Shown here: in pieces, positions 1 through 13,399 of the stretch
How the letters are laid out: each line of letters begins with the position of its first letter
Numbering within the stretch: the first letter of the stretch is position 1
DNA from: Rhodococcus sp. Z13
GTDB lineage: Bacteria > Actinomycetota > Actinomycetes > Mycobacteriales > Mycobacteriaceae
Length of the DNA stretch: 64,000 bases
NCBI RefSeq assembly: GCF_025837095.1
Contig: NZ_CP107551.1
Location: forward strand, 248,001-312,000
Direction: 5' to 3'
Notes under the pieces: generated by a model
What the model was told of the DNA's origin: nothing
Database searches by the model: none
What the model saw: only the letters and a program-made list of their open reading frames with translations
Made by a program: the position numbers and the translations under genes

Positions 1-425
1 CGTGGGCCGGGAGCCGTCAGGGCATCCTCCACCCGGGTCGCGGCGACGATCGGGTCCTCGTGCTCCCACACCCGCACCACCGTCCAGCCGGCGGCCCGCA
101 GCCGCGTGTCGGTGTCCCGGTCGCGCCGCACGTTCGCGGCGAGCTTCGCCGCCCACCACTCGGCGTTGTTCTTGGGGTGGGTCGCATGCAGGGGGCAGCT
201 GTGCCAGAAGCATCCGTCGACGTAGACAGCGACCCGGAGACGGGGGAAGAGCAGATCGGCTCGTCGCCGCATCCCGGGCAGGGGAGCCTTGTCTACGAAG
301 AAACGGCGGCCGCGACGATGCAGTTCCTTGCGCAGCGCCACCTCGGGCGCGGTGTCGCGTCGACGCTGCCGGCTCATCCGCGCGCTCGTGCGCGGATCGG
401 TCGGAGGTCGATCGGCCGCTGCCAT
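1..425 (-). CDS. vsr: Very short patch repair endonuclease (Vsr), cut by the window edge
   Basis: Vsr nicks 5' of the T in T:G mismatches left by deamination of 5-methylcytosine, so that the mismatch is repaired back to C:G. The reading frame starts at the ATG at 425 and runs off the left edge after 141 codons. Visible family features are an N-terminal basic stretch (SRQRRRDTAPE), a central D-L-L-F-P-R-L-R-V-A-V-Y-V-D-G-C-F-W-H block with the conserved Asp and the CFWH motif, the PKNNAEWW segment and a late W-x-V-V-R-V-W-E strand. It begins 8 nt after the stop of the upstream methyltransferase, so the two are almost certainly co-transcribed. This Dcm/Vsr pairing is the classical arrangement. 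The C-terminus is outside the window, so whether the protein is intact cannot be judged. Confidence 0.9.
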   Translation of the reverse strand, partial: MAAADRPPTDPRTSARMSRQRRRDTAPEVALRKELHRRGRRFFVDKAPLPGMRRRADLLFPRLRVAVYVDGCFWHSCPLHATHPKNNAEWWAAKLAANVRRDRDTDTRLRAAGWTVVRVWEHEDPIVAATRVEDALTAPGP

Positions 426-433
426 CGTGGCCT

Positions 434-1597
434 CTAGGCCGCCACCCGCGGGAAGCCGCCCATGCGTTCGAGGTGGTTCTCCACGTCCTCGAGGAAACCG
501 GGCAGGAACCGGAGATTGCCGGAGCGGGCCCGTCGCAGGAAACCGGCGGTCGCGCGGGCGGACAGCAACCTCGCGTCGAGGAGGAAACCACCCAGGTCCT
601 CGTAGGGTGCCTGAACCGGCCACTGCGACTCGTGGACCCGGAAGGCGCGACGGTTCATGCCCCACGCCGCGGTCGGCCAGGGGTCGCCGGGCACGAGAGG
701 GCTCTCGTGATCGGAGGCGTACTCGATCGGGTTGTTCAACCGATGACCCACCCACGACGCCATCCGCACACTCACGGCATTGCCGACCAGACGCCAGCGG
801 TGCCCGGAACGGACGCCGGGGGCCTCCGTTGCGGGAGCCGTCCAGCCGGCCTCGAAGCCCTGGAGACGTTCGGCGTCGGTGAGGCCGGGGGTGACGATCT
901 CACCGGAGGGCAGGCGCACGGCGGGCGGGCTGGCGATACCGAGGGTCGAACCGCCCTTGAGGGTGGGCACGGCATTGACCGCCCAGCCCAGGCCGCGCAC
1001 GCCCTCGGTCCAGTAGAAACCGCACGGATACAGATCGGGGTTGCCCTCGGCGGGCATGCCGGCGTCCTCACCGAACAGCACCGCGCGGGGATCCTCGGTG
1101 CGCGACGCGAGCATGAGGACCCGGTGCCGACGCTGGGGAAGACCGAACGCGCGCGCGTCCACGACGCGATAGGCCCACGCGTAGCCGAGGTCCTCCAGCG
1201 CGTGGGTGATGTGCCGCATGGCGGCGCCGCGGCCGAGCTGGAGCATGAACGGCACGTTCTCTATGACGAGCCAGCGCGGACCGTTCTTACGGCGGACGAG
1301 ACGGAACACCTCGTCGACGAGACCCGACTTCGAACCGGTGATGCCGGCGGTGCGGCCCGCTTGGGAGAGGTCTTGGCAGGGGAAGCCGGCCGCGACGAGT
1401 TCCGTGTCGCGGGGGAGGGAACGCAGACGCGTGACGTCCGCGTGTAGAGGGATGTCGGGGAAGCGCGTGCGCAGGACCGCCTGCGCGCCCGGTTCGATCT
1501 CGCAGAGGAGCTCCGTGTTCCATCCGTGACGACCGAGCCCGAGCTCGAGCCCGCCGATCCCGGCGAACAACCCCACCATGTTCCCCGTCGACGTCAC
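434..1597 (-). CDS. DNA (cytosine-5-)-methyltransferase
   Basis: This enzyme transfers a methyl group from S-adenosylmethionine to C5 of cytosine in a specific DNA site. The 387-residue protein has the family motifs in order: FAGIGG (motif I, about 11-16), GFPCQDLSQAG with the catalytic Pro-Cys (about 71-81), ENV (motif VI, about 113), QRRHRVL (motif VIII), a target-recognition region, RLQGF (motif IX) and VGNAVSV (motif X). I chose the GTG at 1597 because GAGGAAGGG lies about 5 nt upstream; the ATG at 1579 is too far from it. The downstream gene is vsr. No restriction enzyme gene is visible, but the region left of vsr is outside the window, so it could be an orphan enzyme or part of a restriction-modification system. 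The recognition site cannot be read from sequence. Confidence 0.93.
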   Translation of the reverse strand: MTSTGNMVGLFAGIGGLELGLGRHGWNTELLCEIEPGAQAVLRTRFPDIPLHADVTRLRSLPRDTELVAAGFPCQDLSQAGRTAGITGSKSGLVDEVFRLVRRKNGPRWLVIENVPFMLQLGRGAAMRHITHALEDLGYAWAYRVVDARAFGLPQRRHRVLMLASRTEDPRAVLFGEDAGMPAEGNPDLYPCGFYWTEGVRGLGWAVNAVPTLKGGSTLGIASPPAVRLPSGEIVTPGLTDAERLQGFEAGWTAPATEAPGVRSGHRWRLVGNAVSVRMASWVGHRLNNPIEYASDHESPLVPGDPWPTAAWGMNRRAFRVHESQWPVQAPYEDLGGFLLDARLLSARATAGFLRRARSGNLRFLPGFLEDVENHLERMGGFPRVAA

Positions 1598-2167
1598 GGC
1601 ACCCTTCCTCGCTCAACTCCTCGATGAACGTTACTCGAGAAGTGGGACGATCCGTGAGCGGACGCGACGAGTGCCACGATGATGGGCCGCCCGGGGCACC
1701 CCGAACCGCCTTTCGATGCGTAGAAACGTGTCCTGACCTGGCGATTTGGTTTTCTGCGTCATGTTCGCGTAACTTATTCCAGGTCAGAGCGACACGGACA
1801 CCGACCCGGACCGCGAGGTACGGGACAACGAGGTTGGACGAAGGCGCCTGCGAATTTCACTGGTTCGAAACCTTCTGGTAAGGTTTTGAGCCGTGCCCGA
1901 GAGCCGCGAGGCCCTCGGATGAACAGTCACCCCGGAGTGAACGGGCCGAAAGGTTCGGGATCGATGGTGTGTGCGTGTTCTTTGAGAACTCAACAGTGTG
2001 CCGATGAATGTCAGTGCCAAATTTTTTTTGGTGCAGCCACTTCTAGCGGAGTGGTTGTTTGCTGGTCGTCTCGTTCTTCCGTCTGGGGCGATCGGTATTT
2101 GAGTTTTTACGCTAGTGATTTGGCTCTACGCTTATGGCTGATTACCCCTTCGGGGGGATCGAGAGTC
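1598..2167 (+). promoter_or_regulatory. rrn operon promoter and leader region (570 bases without a gene)
   Basis: This gap holds the control region of the ribosomal operon. Two candidate sigma-A promoters can be read. One is TTGGTT (1746-1751), an 18-nt spacer and TAACTT (1770-1775). The other is TTCACT (1856-1861), a 17-nt spacer and TAAGGT (1879-1884). An inverted repeat TGACCTGG/CCAGGTCA (1734-1741, 1779-1786) brackets the first. A TTTGAGAACTCAA leader element at 1981-1993 resembles the boxA-containing leader of mycobacterial rrn operons and is echoed in the 16S-23S spacer. Small open frames here look like noise. Promoter positions are inference. Confidence 0.6.
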
Positions 2168-7120
<4,953 letters not shown>

Positions 7121-7218
7121 TACGCGTCCACTGTGCGGTATCTGAAACAGCACACACATCAGATGTCGGGCCCGGCGGTGTTCGGGTGGTCGATTCTGGT
7201 GCGTGAAGTTTCATAGAG

Positions 7219-7337
7219 TTACGGCGGCCATAGCGACAGGGAAACGCCCGGTCCCATTCCGAACCCGGAAGCTAAGCCTGTCTGCGCCGATGGTACTGCA
7301 CTCGACAGGGTGTGGGAGAGTAGGACACCGCCGAACA
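7219..7337 (+). rRNA. rrf: 5S ribosomal RNA
   Basis: A 119-nt 5S rRNA begins TTACGGCGGCCATAGCG and ends GGACACCGCCGAACA. It carries the conserved CCGAACCCGGAAGCTAAGCC loop and closes through GGCGGC/GCCGCC-type terminal pairing. It is the last gene of the operon, about 100 nt after 23S. Confidence 0.96.
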
Positions 7338-7345
7338 CCCGTTAC

Positions 7346-7377
7346 CGGAGACCCCCGACATCAGTCGGGGGTCTCCG
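7346..7377 (+). terminator. rrn operon intrinsic terminator
   Basis: A perfect 14-bp stem (CGGAGACCCCCGAC at 7346-7359 with its complement at 7364-7377) closes a 4-nt loop and is followed by TGTTTTCC. It sits 8 nt after 5S. The remaining gap to 7515 shows no gene. Confidence 0.92.
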
Positions 7378-7515
7378 TGTTTTCCGGGGTGGTGCGGGCC
7401 GGATAACGTACGCCGGCCCATCGCATTCGAATTCCCGGAGAGATACCGCGAGACGCTGCTTCCCGGTGCTCGGAATGCACCGGGAAGCAGCAGAGAAGAA
7501 CGATGAGCGCGGAAT

Positions 7516-8676
7516 CTACGGGCGCGAGGCCTTCGGACGCGCCACCGGCCGCGGCAGCGCACGCGTCAGACGCGGCGCCCAACCGTGCGACGGCCACCGC
7601 TTCAGACCGAGACGATCCGGCGTCACACGCGTGTTGACGAACTTCTCCTCCAACTCGGCGTCAGCCTCCCCGACGAACCGGTACAGGATCGTGCCGCCGT
7701 TCTCCTCGCTGCGGCCCGCAGCCTCCCATCCGGTGGCGCGGTAGACCGCGCGCACGATGTTGTCGGCGACCACCACGATGGGAAGCCCGTCCACCCCGCG
7801 AGCAGCAGTGCCGGCGGGCCAGGGCTTCGACGCCAGTTCCCGCACCGCTTCCGGTGAGGCCTTCTTCGCCTCGTTGATGCGCAGCACGACGCAGGGCGTC
7901 GGCAGTTCGGGTGCGGGCGCCGCCGAGTACTGACGCACCAGCTCGGCGATGGGCACGGCGGTGCGGTCGGCTTCCGACTCCTCGGTCGTTCCCGCCAGGT
8001 TGGTGAGCACACACTCACCGCGGTGCGGCTCGACCAGACCCAGCGCGGCGATGACGGCCTCGGCGGTGACCGCCGCGGTGTGGTCGGCGTCGGACCTGGG
8101 GTTCAGCGCGTCGGAGACGACGTAGTGTTCCACCGCGTAGCCCGCCTCGTAGATCGCCTTGATGCGACGCAACGCGGCCTCGGTCTCCGGGGTGGACAGC
8201 GGAGCCTTCTCACCGGATTCGGTGAGCTTGTCGTTCTCGCCGAGCGCCGTCCACACGAGGGTGAAGATGCGATTGCCCCGGCCGGCCCCCACGTAGAAGA
8301 TGCTGCGGTCCCGGGGATCGAACAGGGCGTAGACGTAGGAACCGAGCTGGTCGGTGACGTTCTTGGGGAGCAGCTTCGGAGTGGGTGCGCGATCGTCGAC
8401 CTTGCGCACGAGGGCGCGCAGGACGGTCAGCCGGAGAGCGACGGGGACCTGCCCGGCCGAGCCGCCGAACAGTTCGCGGTTGGCGGCATCCACCGAGCCG
8501 AAGGTACGCCCGATGTGCCGGCTGAGCGCGCCGAGTGCGGTGGTGAACTCCTCTAGTCTCTGGCGTGGATCGTCCGCGGTGTCCGGCAACTCGTTGCTGG
8601 TCAGGAACATCTGGATCTCGGGAGATTCCAGCAGAGTTTGGGCAATGTTCGGAGGAACTGTCCACACGGTGCGCAT
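7516..8676 (-). CDS. GIY-YIG (LEM-3-like) domain protein of unknown role
   Basis: The 386-residue protein has a helical N-terminal region (1-105), then a segment with the hallmark GSYVY (112-116) and FYVG (127-130) followed by GRGNRIF. This matches the GIY-YIG nuclease fold, especially the LEM-3-like type in which the motif reads YVYALxD...FYVG. An Arg and an Asn lie where this subgroup has RG and N. The C-terminal 140 residues (RINEAKKAS..., VVVADNIVRAVYRATGW, FVNTRVTP) form a second domain I cannot name. If catalytic, it would cleave DNA; that is inference from the fold. It stands alone, pointing towards the rrn terminator, with its start 114 nt from the next gene. I expect cytoplasmic location because there is no signal or membrane segment. 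Confidence 0.7.
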   Translation of the reverse strand: MRTVWTVPPNIAQTLLESPEIQMFLTSNELPDTADDPRQRLEEFTTALGALSRHIGRTFGSVDAANRELFGGSAGQVPVALRLTVLRALVRKVDDRAPTPKLLPKNVTDQLGSYVYALFDPRDRSIFYVGAGRGNRIFTLVWTALGENDKLTESGEKAPLSTPETEAALRRIKAIYEAGYAVEHYVVSDALNPRSDADHTAAVTAEAVIAALGLVEPHRGECVLTNLAGTTEESEADRTAVPIAELVRQYSAAPAPELPTPCVVLRINEAKKASPEAVRELASKPWPAGTAARGVDGLPIVVVADNIVRAVYRATGWEAAGRSEENGGTILYRFVGEADAELEEKFVNTRVTPDRLGLKRWPSHGWAPRLTRALPRPVARPKASRP

Positions 8677-8790
8677 AAGGCGACTCTAGGCCACACCGCA
8701 GCCCGGAGCGCCGCTCCGCAGTGACTGGGCGCGCTGGTGGATGCCGTGGATGCGCCCGGGGTGCCGGTACGACCGATAGGCTCCCGATCC

Positions 8791-9822
8791 GTGACCACGG
8801 TCGTACCTCGCTCCCGTGCCCGGATGTTGCGGGACACCACGTCGTCCGCCCAGGTCGAGGCGCTGCTGATCCTGGCCGTCGCGACCGTTCTGGTGACCCG
8901 CCTGTACCTGCATCTGACGGGCTATCCGCAGGTCGGCGGAGCCAACCTCCACATCGCGCACGTGCTGTGGGGCGGGTTGCTGATGGTGATCGCGCTGTTC
9001 GTGTCGCTCACCTTCATCGGCCGCGGCCCGCACCGGGCGGCGGTGCTCCTCGGCGGGATCGGTTTCGGTCTGTTCCTCGACGAGGTCGGCAAGTTCGTCA
9101 CGAAGACCAACGATTACTTCTACAAGCCGGCCGTGGCGATCATGTACGTCGTGGTCGTGCTGTTGCTGGTGCTGAACCGCACGATCCATTCGCGTCGCGG
9201 GCTGACCACCGACGAGTACCTGACCAACGCGGCGTTGACCGTGACCGAGGGCCTGGCGCGGGGCGTCACACCGACCGCCCGCGACCAGGCGATGGTGCAG
9301 CTCGACCGTGCCCGGGAGGGCGGTGCCGACCCGGTGGTGGTCGGGCAGATAGAGGCGTTGCTGGAGCGATGCCGGGAGGCACGGCCGTCCTCGTCGGTGC
9401 TGGTGTCGGCGATGCCCCTGCGGATGCCGGAGCGGTTGCAGGGCATCCGCGGTGTCCGCGTCGCCGCGGCTCTGCTGACCGTCTTCTCCATCGGCATCCT
9501 GCTCAACGCCGCCGTCACCCTCGAACGCGACCTCGCGGCGCGGTCCGCCGATCTGATGACGCTGATCCAGCTGGTCGCCTCAGCGGTCACCGTGCTGCTG
9601 TGCGTGACGGGGTCGATCGCGTTGCGGCGCGACTACCGGTGGTCGATACGGGCCCTGCGCGCAGCCGCGTTGATCACCGTGTTCGTCGTCGACGTCATCG
9701 ACTTCGCGATCGAGGAGTTCGGGGCGCTCGTCAACGTCGCGGTGGGGGCGGCGGCCCTGTCGGTCTTCTCCCACTACCAGCGACAGGTCTCCCGCCACGA
9801 GGCGTTGGCGGATACGGCCTAG
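8791..9822 (+). CDS. Multi-pass membrane protein, unknown function
   Basis: I do not recognise this 343-residue protein. About six or seven hydrophobic segments are visible: roughly residues 20-40, 55-75, 80-100, 110-130 and three more between about 225 and 315. A hydrophilic loop of about 80 residues (TARDQAMVQLDRAREGG...) sits in the middle. The GTG at 8791 is preferred over an upstream ATG because a -10 hexamer TAGGCT ends 8 nt before it, the leaderless pattern common in this window. It points away from the GIY-YIG gene and is followed by the glycolipid-binding-fold gene 62 nt downstream. No functional residue pattern is evident. Confidence 0.75.
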   Translation: MTTVVPRSRARMLRDTTSSAQVEALLILAVATVLVTRLYLHLTGYPQVGGANLHIAHVLWGGLLMVIALFVSLTFIGRGPHRAAVLLGGIGFGLFLDEVGKFVTKTNDYFYKPAVAIMYVVVVLLLVLNRTIHSRRGLTTDEYLTNAALTVTEGLARGVTPTARDQAMVQLDRAREGGADPVVVGQIEALLERCREARPSSSVLVSAMPLRMPERLQGIRGVRVAAALLTVFSIGILLNAAVTLERDLAARSADLMTLIQLVASAVTVLLCVTGSIALRRDYRWSIRALRAAALITVFVVDVIDFAIEEFGALVNVAVGAAALSVFSHYQRQVSRHEALADTA

Positions 9823-9884
9823 TCGCAGAGTGAATCGCGGCACCAGCACCCCCTGCGTACGCTTCGTCGCCTACGGTATACAGC

Positions 9885-10484
9885 GTGAGCATCCCAGCTT
9901 CTGATGTCACGGGCTCCGCGTCGACCTGGCCTGCCCTTCTGACCTGGCAGGCCGTCGATGCGCCTCGGATGGAATCGGTGCGAGTGCAACTGTCCGGGCG
10001 CCGAATCAAGGCGTCGGGGCGGATCGTCGGCGCCGAGTGCGCGGAGCATCCCGCCTTCAGCGCGTCCTACGACCTCGTGACCGACGAGAACGGGGTGACG
10101 CGACGCCTGTCGGTCCGCACCACGCAGGCGGCGGGAGAGCGTCACATGTCCCTCACCCGCTCGGGTGAGGGCATCTGGATGACCGACAACGGCACCGACC
10201 ACCACCGCTCCGCGTTCGGCGGTGCGCTGGACGTGGACGTCGTGTTCAGCCCGTTCTTCAACGCCCTGCCGATCCGCCGCTACGACCTGCAGCTCGGGGC
10301 CGACGACGTCGAGGTGCCGGTGGTGTACCTCAATCTCGTCGACCTGCGGGTCGAGGAGGCCACCGTCGTCTACAGCAGCGCGTCCGACGGCATCCACGTG
10401 CTCTCGCCGGTGGCGTCGTCATCGGTGACGGTGGACGAGGACGGCTTCGTGCTGGAGTACCGCGGTCTCGCCAAGCGGATCTAG
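9885..10484 (+). CDS. Putative glycolipid-binding domain protein (PF06475-like)
   Basis: This 199-residue soluble protein resembles the 'putative glycolipid-binding' family, known from Pseudomonas PA1994-type structures and widespread in actinobacteria. Supporting features are the opening LTWQAVDAPRMESVRVQL, the central SLTRSGEGIWM and the VVFSPFFNALPIRR block, in which an aromatic/Pro strand precedes a buried charged pair. The molecular role of the family is not established; lipid binding is predicted from its fold. A -10 hexamer TACGGT ends 7 nt before the GTG at 9885, so the mRNA is probably leaderless and the gene has its own promoter. Confidence 0.75.
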   Translation: MSIPASDVTGSASTWPALLTWQAVDAPRMESVRVQLSGRRIKASGRIVGAECAEHPAFSASYDLVTDENGVTRRLSVRTTQAAGERHMSLTRSGEGIWMTDNGTDHHRSAFGGALDVDVVFSPFFNALPIRRYDLQLGADDVEVPVVYLNLVDLRVEEATVVYSSASDGIHVLSPVASSSVTVDEDGFVLEYRGLAKRI

Positions 10485-10496
10485 GCAGAAGCGGAT

Positions 10497-11831
10497 CTAG
10501 GCAGAGGATTCCACCGCCATGGCCACGGCGAGAGCCGTGGACTCGGCGGGATGGCTGCCGTGTCCGTGGGTGCCGCCGGTGAGCCCCACGATCTGCAGGC
10601 CGACCGGGCAGCTGTCGCCTTCCGGTGCGGGCACCGAGATCGCCGGCACCCCGAGGACGCTGAACGGGATGCAGCGCTGCAGCAGGGGTGCGCGCAGTTC
10701 CACCGGATCGCTGGTCAGCGGAGCCGACCGGACACCGGTGGTGACCGTGATCAGGGCGTCCAGCTTCTCCACGGTCCGCAAACGGTGCACGACCTCGCGC
10801 CGCAGTCTCCCGGCCGCGCGGGCCGCCCGGACGTACTCGTGGGCGAGACGGTCGCGCTGTGCGGCCAGCAGAGCGGCCGTGGGGGTTCCGTAGCGGCCGG
10901 GGTCGGCCTCGAACCACTCCCGGTGCGTCTCGTAGGCCTCCGAGCCCGTGACGACCGGATACACCTCGAGCATCTCGTCGGTCTCCGGCAGCTCCACGTC
11001 CACGAGGCGGGCCCCGAGGTCGGACAGGGTGCGGCAGGCGGTCTCGACGGCTTCGGCGAACACAGGGTCGGTCTGCTCCCAGATCCCGCCGCGCAACCGG
11101 CCGATGCGCAGTTCGGAGACCGGGGTGCGCAGGTGGGCGATGCCCGGCAACGCACCCCAGGCGAGCGACGCGTCCAGCGCGTCGCCGGTGAGCAGGCCGA
11201 TGTGGTCGAAGGTCGTCGACAGGGGGAACACGCCCTGTTCGGGCAGCGCCCCGAAACCGGGCTTGAATCCGACGATCCCGCACAACGCCGCCGGGGTGCG
11301 GACACTGCAGCCGGTGTCGGTGCCCAGCGCCACCGGCACGATCCCGCGCGCGACCAGCACGGCCGAACCCGACGACGACCCACCACTGATCAGGCTCGGA
11401 TCGTGCGGATGCGCTGCGGGCCCGGACGCGTTGACCAGACCCGTCGGGCCGTAGGCGAACTCGTGCAGGTGTGTCTTCGCCACCACGATCGCGCCGGCCT
11501 CGCGGAGCTTCTCGACGATGCGGGCATCGCGCCGGGCCGGGGGAGCGTCGGCGAGCACCGCGCTCCCGCACCGGGTGGGGAAGCCGGCGACGTCGATGTT
11601 GTCCTTCACCGCGACCGCCACGCCGTGCAGCGGTCCGATCCAGTTCCCCGCCGAGATCTGCTCGTCGGCCAGCGCGGCCGCCTCGAGTGCTGCCGCGTCG
11701 TTGCGGGCGGCGACGGCGTTCTCCCAGGGAGTGCCGGTGAGGGCGTCGAGTTCGGCCAGCACCGAGCGGACGTGCTCGGTGGACGTCGTCCTGCCGGTGG
11801 TCAGCGCGGAGGCGGTGTCGCGCAGGTTCAT
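10497..11831 (-). CDS. Amidase-signature family hydrolase
   Basis: The 444-residue protein belongs to the amidase signature family, which uses a Ser-cisSer-Lys triad to hydrolyse amides. The catalytic Lys is in AVKDNID (about residue 75), the cis-Ser in the GGSSSGS loop (about 150) and the nucleophile Ser in GTDTGCSVR (about 173). The usual Gly-Gly before that Ser is Gly-Cys here, but the Ser is kept. The substrate cannot be inferred; GatA is unlikely without GatB/GatC nearby. The ATG at 11831 overlaps the stop of tyrA as ATGA, so translation is coupled to the prephenate dehydrogenase gene. Confidence 0.87.
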   Translation of the reverse strand: MNLRDTASALTTGRTTSTEHVRSVLAELDALTGTPWENAVAARNDAAALEAAALADEQISAGNWIGPLHGVAVAVKDNIDVAGFPTRCGSAVLADAPPARRDARIVEKLREAGAIVVAKTHLHEFAYGPTGLVNASGPAAHPHDPSLISGGSSSGSAVLVARGIVPVALGTDTGCSVRTPAALCGIVGFKPGFGALPEQGVFPLSTTFDHIGLLTGDALDASLAWGALPGIAHLRTPVSELRIGRLRGGIWEQTDPVFAEAVETACRTLSDLGARLVDVELPETDEMLEVYPVVTGSEAYETHREWFEADPGRYGTPTAALLAAQRDRLAHEYVRAARAAGRLRREVVHRLRTVEKLDALITVTTGVRSAPLTSDPVELRAPLLQRCIPFSVLGVPAISVPAPEGDSCPVGLQIVGLTGGTHGHGSHPAESTALAVAMAVESSA

Positions 11832-12775
11832 CGCGCCCACACCCGGCCTTTCCGTCCGGCCTCGCGGAAGGTCTCGATCCAGCCCTCGTCGCCCGGCTGT
11901 GTGCCGGTGATCGGGTCGCGTCGCCGCTGTTCGTAGCGCTGCCGGGCGGCGTGACCGGCGCGGGTGAGCTCGGAGGTGCTGCCGGCCGCGAGCTGCTCCC
12001 GGGCCGCCGACAGCACCCGCAGGGTCTCGTCGAGCACGTCCAGCAGGGCGACGGCGTTGCCCTCGCACATCGCATCCACCAGCGCGGGGGCGGTGGCCGC
12101 GACGCGGGTGCCGTCCCGGAATGAACCGGCGGCCAGACCCAGCGCGAGGTCGCCGCCCTCGGCGCCGGACAGCGCCAGCGCCTCCGCGAGCACATGGGGG
12201 AGATGCGAGATCCGTGCGACCGCCGCGTCGTGCTCCCGCGATTCGGCGGGGACCACGACGGAACCACAGTCGAGGGCCAGTTCGGCGACCTGCCGCCACG
12301 CCTCGGGGTCGGTGCCGTCGTCGACGGTCACCACCCATACCGCGTCGCGGAACAGGTCGGCGTCGCCGGCGGTCCAGCCGGATTCGGCGGTGCCGGCCAT
12401 CGGGTGACCGCCGACGAAGCGGCGGGAGAGCCCGTGTGCGGCGACCGCCGCCGCGACCTGTGCTTTCACACTCACCACGTCGGTGAGCGTGACGTCGGGT
12501 GCGTGCTCGGCGATCGCCGCGAGGATGCCGTCGACCGCCGGCATCGGCACCGCGATCACCACGAGGGCGTCGTTCTCGGCGGCGCGGCGGAGAGTCGCGG
12601 TGAGGTCGGTGGATGCGTCGAAACCGTCGGCGACCGCGCCTTCCACGGCTTGCGACGAGCGGTTCCAGCCGAAGGCCTGCCGTCCCGTCGCCACCGCCGC
12701 GCGGAGGAGCGACCCTCCGATCAGACCGAGGCCGAGGACACAGACGGGCGGGGTGGACGGCTCTGAACTCACCAC
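11828..12775 (-). CDS. tyrA: Prephenate dehydrogenase
   Basis: TyrA oxidatively decarboxylates prephenate to 4-hydroxyphenylpyruvate with NAD(P)+, the committed step to tyrosine. The 315-residue protein begins with a Rossmann motif GLGLIGGS (about 15-22). It continues with the conserved TDVVSVK and the GGHPMAGTAESG block that contains the catalytic His and substrate-binding residues, and then the helical C-terminal dimerisation domain. There is no fused chorismate mutase or ACT domain. The start at 12775 faces the tRNA-deaminase-associated gene across a gap of about 60 nt. The amidase gene follows with an ATGA overlap. Confidence 0.93.
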   Translation of the reverse strand: MVSSEPSTPPVCVLGLGLIGGSLLRAAVATGRQAFGWNRSSQAVEGAVADGFDASTDLTATLRRAAENDALVVIAVPMPAVDGILAAIAEHAPDVTLTDVVSVKAQVAAAVAAHGLSRRFVGGHPMAGTAESGWTAGDADLFRDAVWVVTVDDGTDPEAWRQVAELALDCGSVVVPAESREHDAAVARISHLPHVLAEALALSGAEGGDLALGLAAGSFRDGTRVAATAPALVDAMCEGNAVALLDVLDETLRVLSAAREQLAAGSTSELTRAGHAARQRYEQRRRDPITGTQPGDEGWIETFREAGRKGRVWAR

Positions 12776-12838
12776 ATCAGGTTGACATATCGCCTACTGG
12801 GCTTCATTCACCGGACGGAGCCGACTACCGTTGCGCCC

Positions 12839-13399
12839 ATGGCTGCACAGCGTGTAGGGAAAAAGAGCCCTTCCGTGAATCCGAGCGGAAAGTCCGCCGT
12901 CGGTTCCAGTGACGACCTCGACGGCTACGCCGTCGCCGTGACCCGCGAGGACGGCCGTTGGAAGTGCCGGGCACTGTCCGGGGCCGCCCTGACGAGTCTC
13001 GACACCGCGGTCACGGAACTGAGGGAGCTGAGAAGCTCCGGCGCAGTGTTCGGTCTGCTGAACGTGGACGACGAGTTCTTCGTGATCGTGCGTCCCGCAC
13101 CCGTCGGGAACGGGCTGTTGCTGTCGGACGCGACGATGGCCGTCGACTACGACATCGCAGCCGACGTCCTCGACGCCCTGAACATCGAGATCCCCGACAT
13201 CGACCCCGACGAGCTGGACGAGATCGAGCCGTGGGAGGAAGGCGACCTCGGCATCCTCGCCGATCTCGGTCTGCCGGAACCGGTGCTGTCGGTGATCCTG
13301 TCGGAGACCGACCTGTACCCGGACGAGCAGATCGAGGAGATCGCGGAGCGTCTCGGTTTCGACGACGTGCTCGCCAAGACGTTGGGCTCGCTCCGTTAG
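12839..13399 (+). CDS. tRNA adenosine deaminase-associated protein
   Basis: This 186-residue acidic protein is the actinobacterial partner commonly encoded directly before tadA. Its C-terminal half is very acidic (DIDPDELDEIEPWEEGD). It may assist or regulate the deaminase, but its biochemical role is not known to me. The ATG at 12839 is preferred to an upstream in-frame start because TACCGT (12826-12831) lies 7 nt before it, giving a leaderless transcript. Its TAG stop is followed at once by the ATG of tadA, so the two form an operon divergent from tyrA. Confidence 0.85.
   Translation: MAAQRVGKKSPSVNPSGKSAVGSSDDLDGYAVAVTREDGRWKCRALSGAALTSLDTAVTELRELRSSGAVFGLLNVDDEFFVIVRPAPVGNGLLLSDATMAVDYDIAADVLDALNIEIPDIDPDELDEIEPWEEGDLGILADLGLPEPVLSVILSETDLYPDEQIEEIAERLGFDDVLAKTLGSLR

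Noticed and set aside
10330-12267. A 645-codon minus-strand frame across tyrA and the amidase gene
   Set aside because: It is an alternative frame of two real overlapping genes; the motifs are found only in the other frame.
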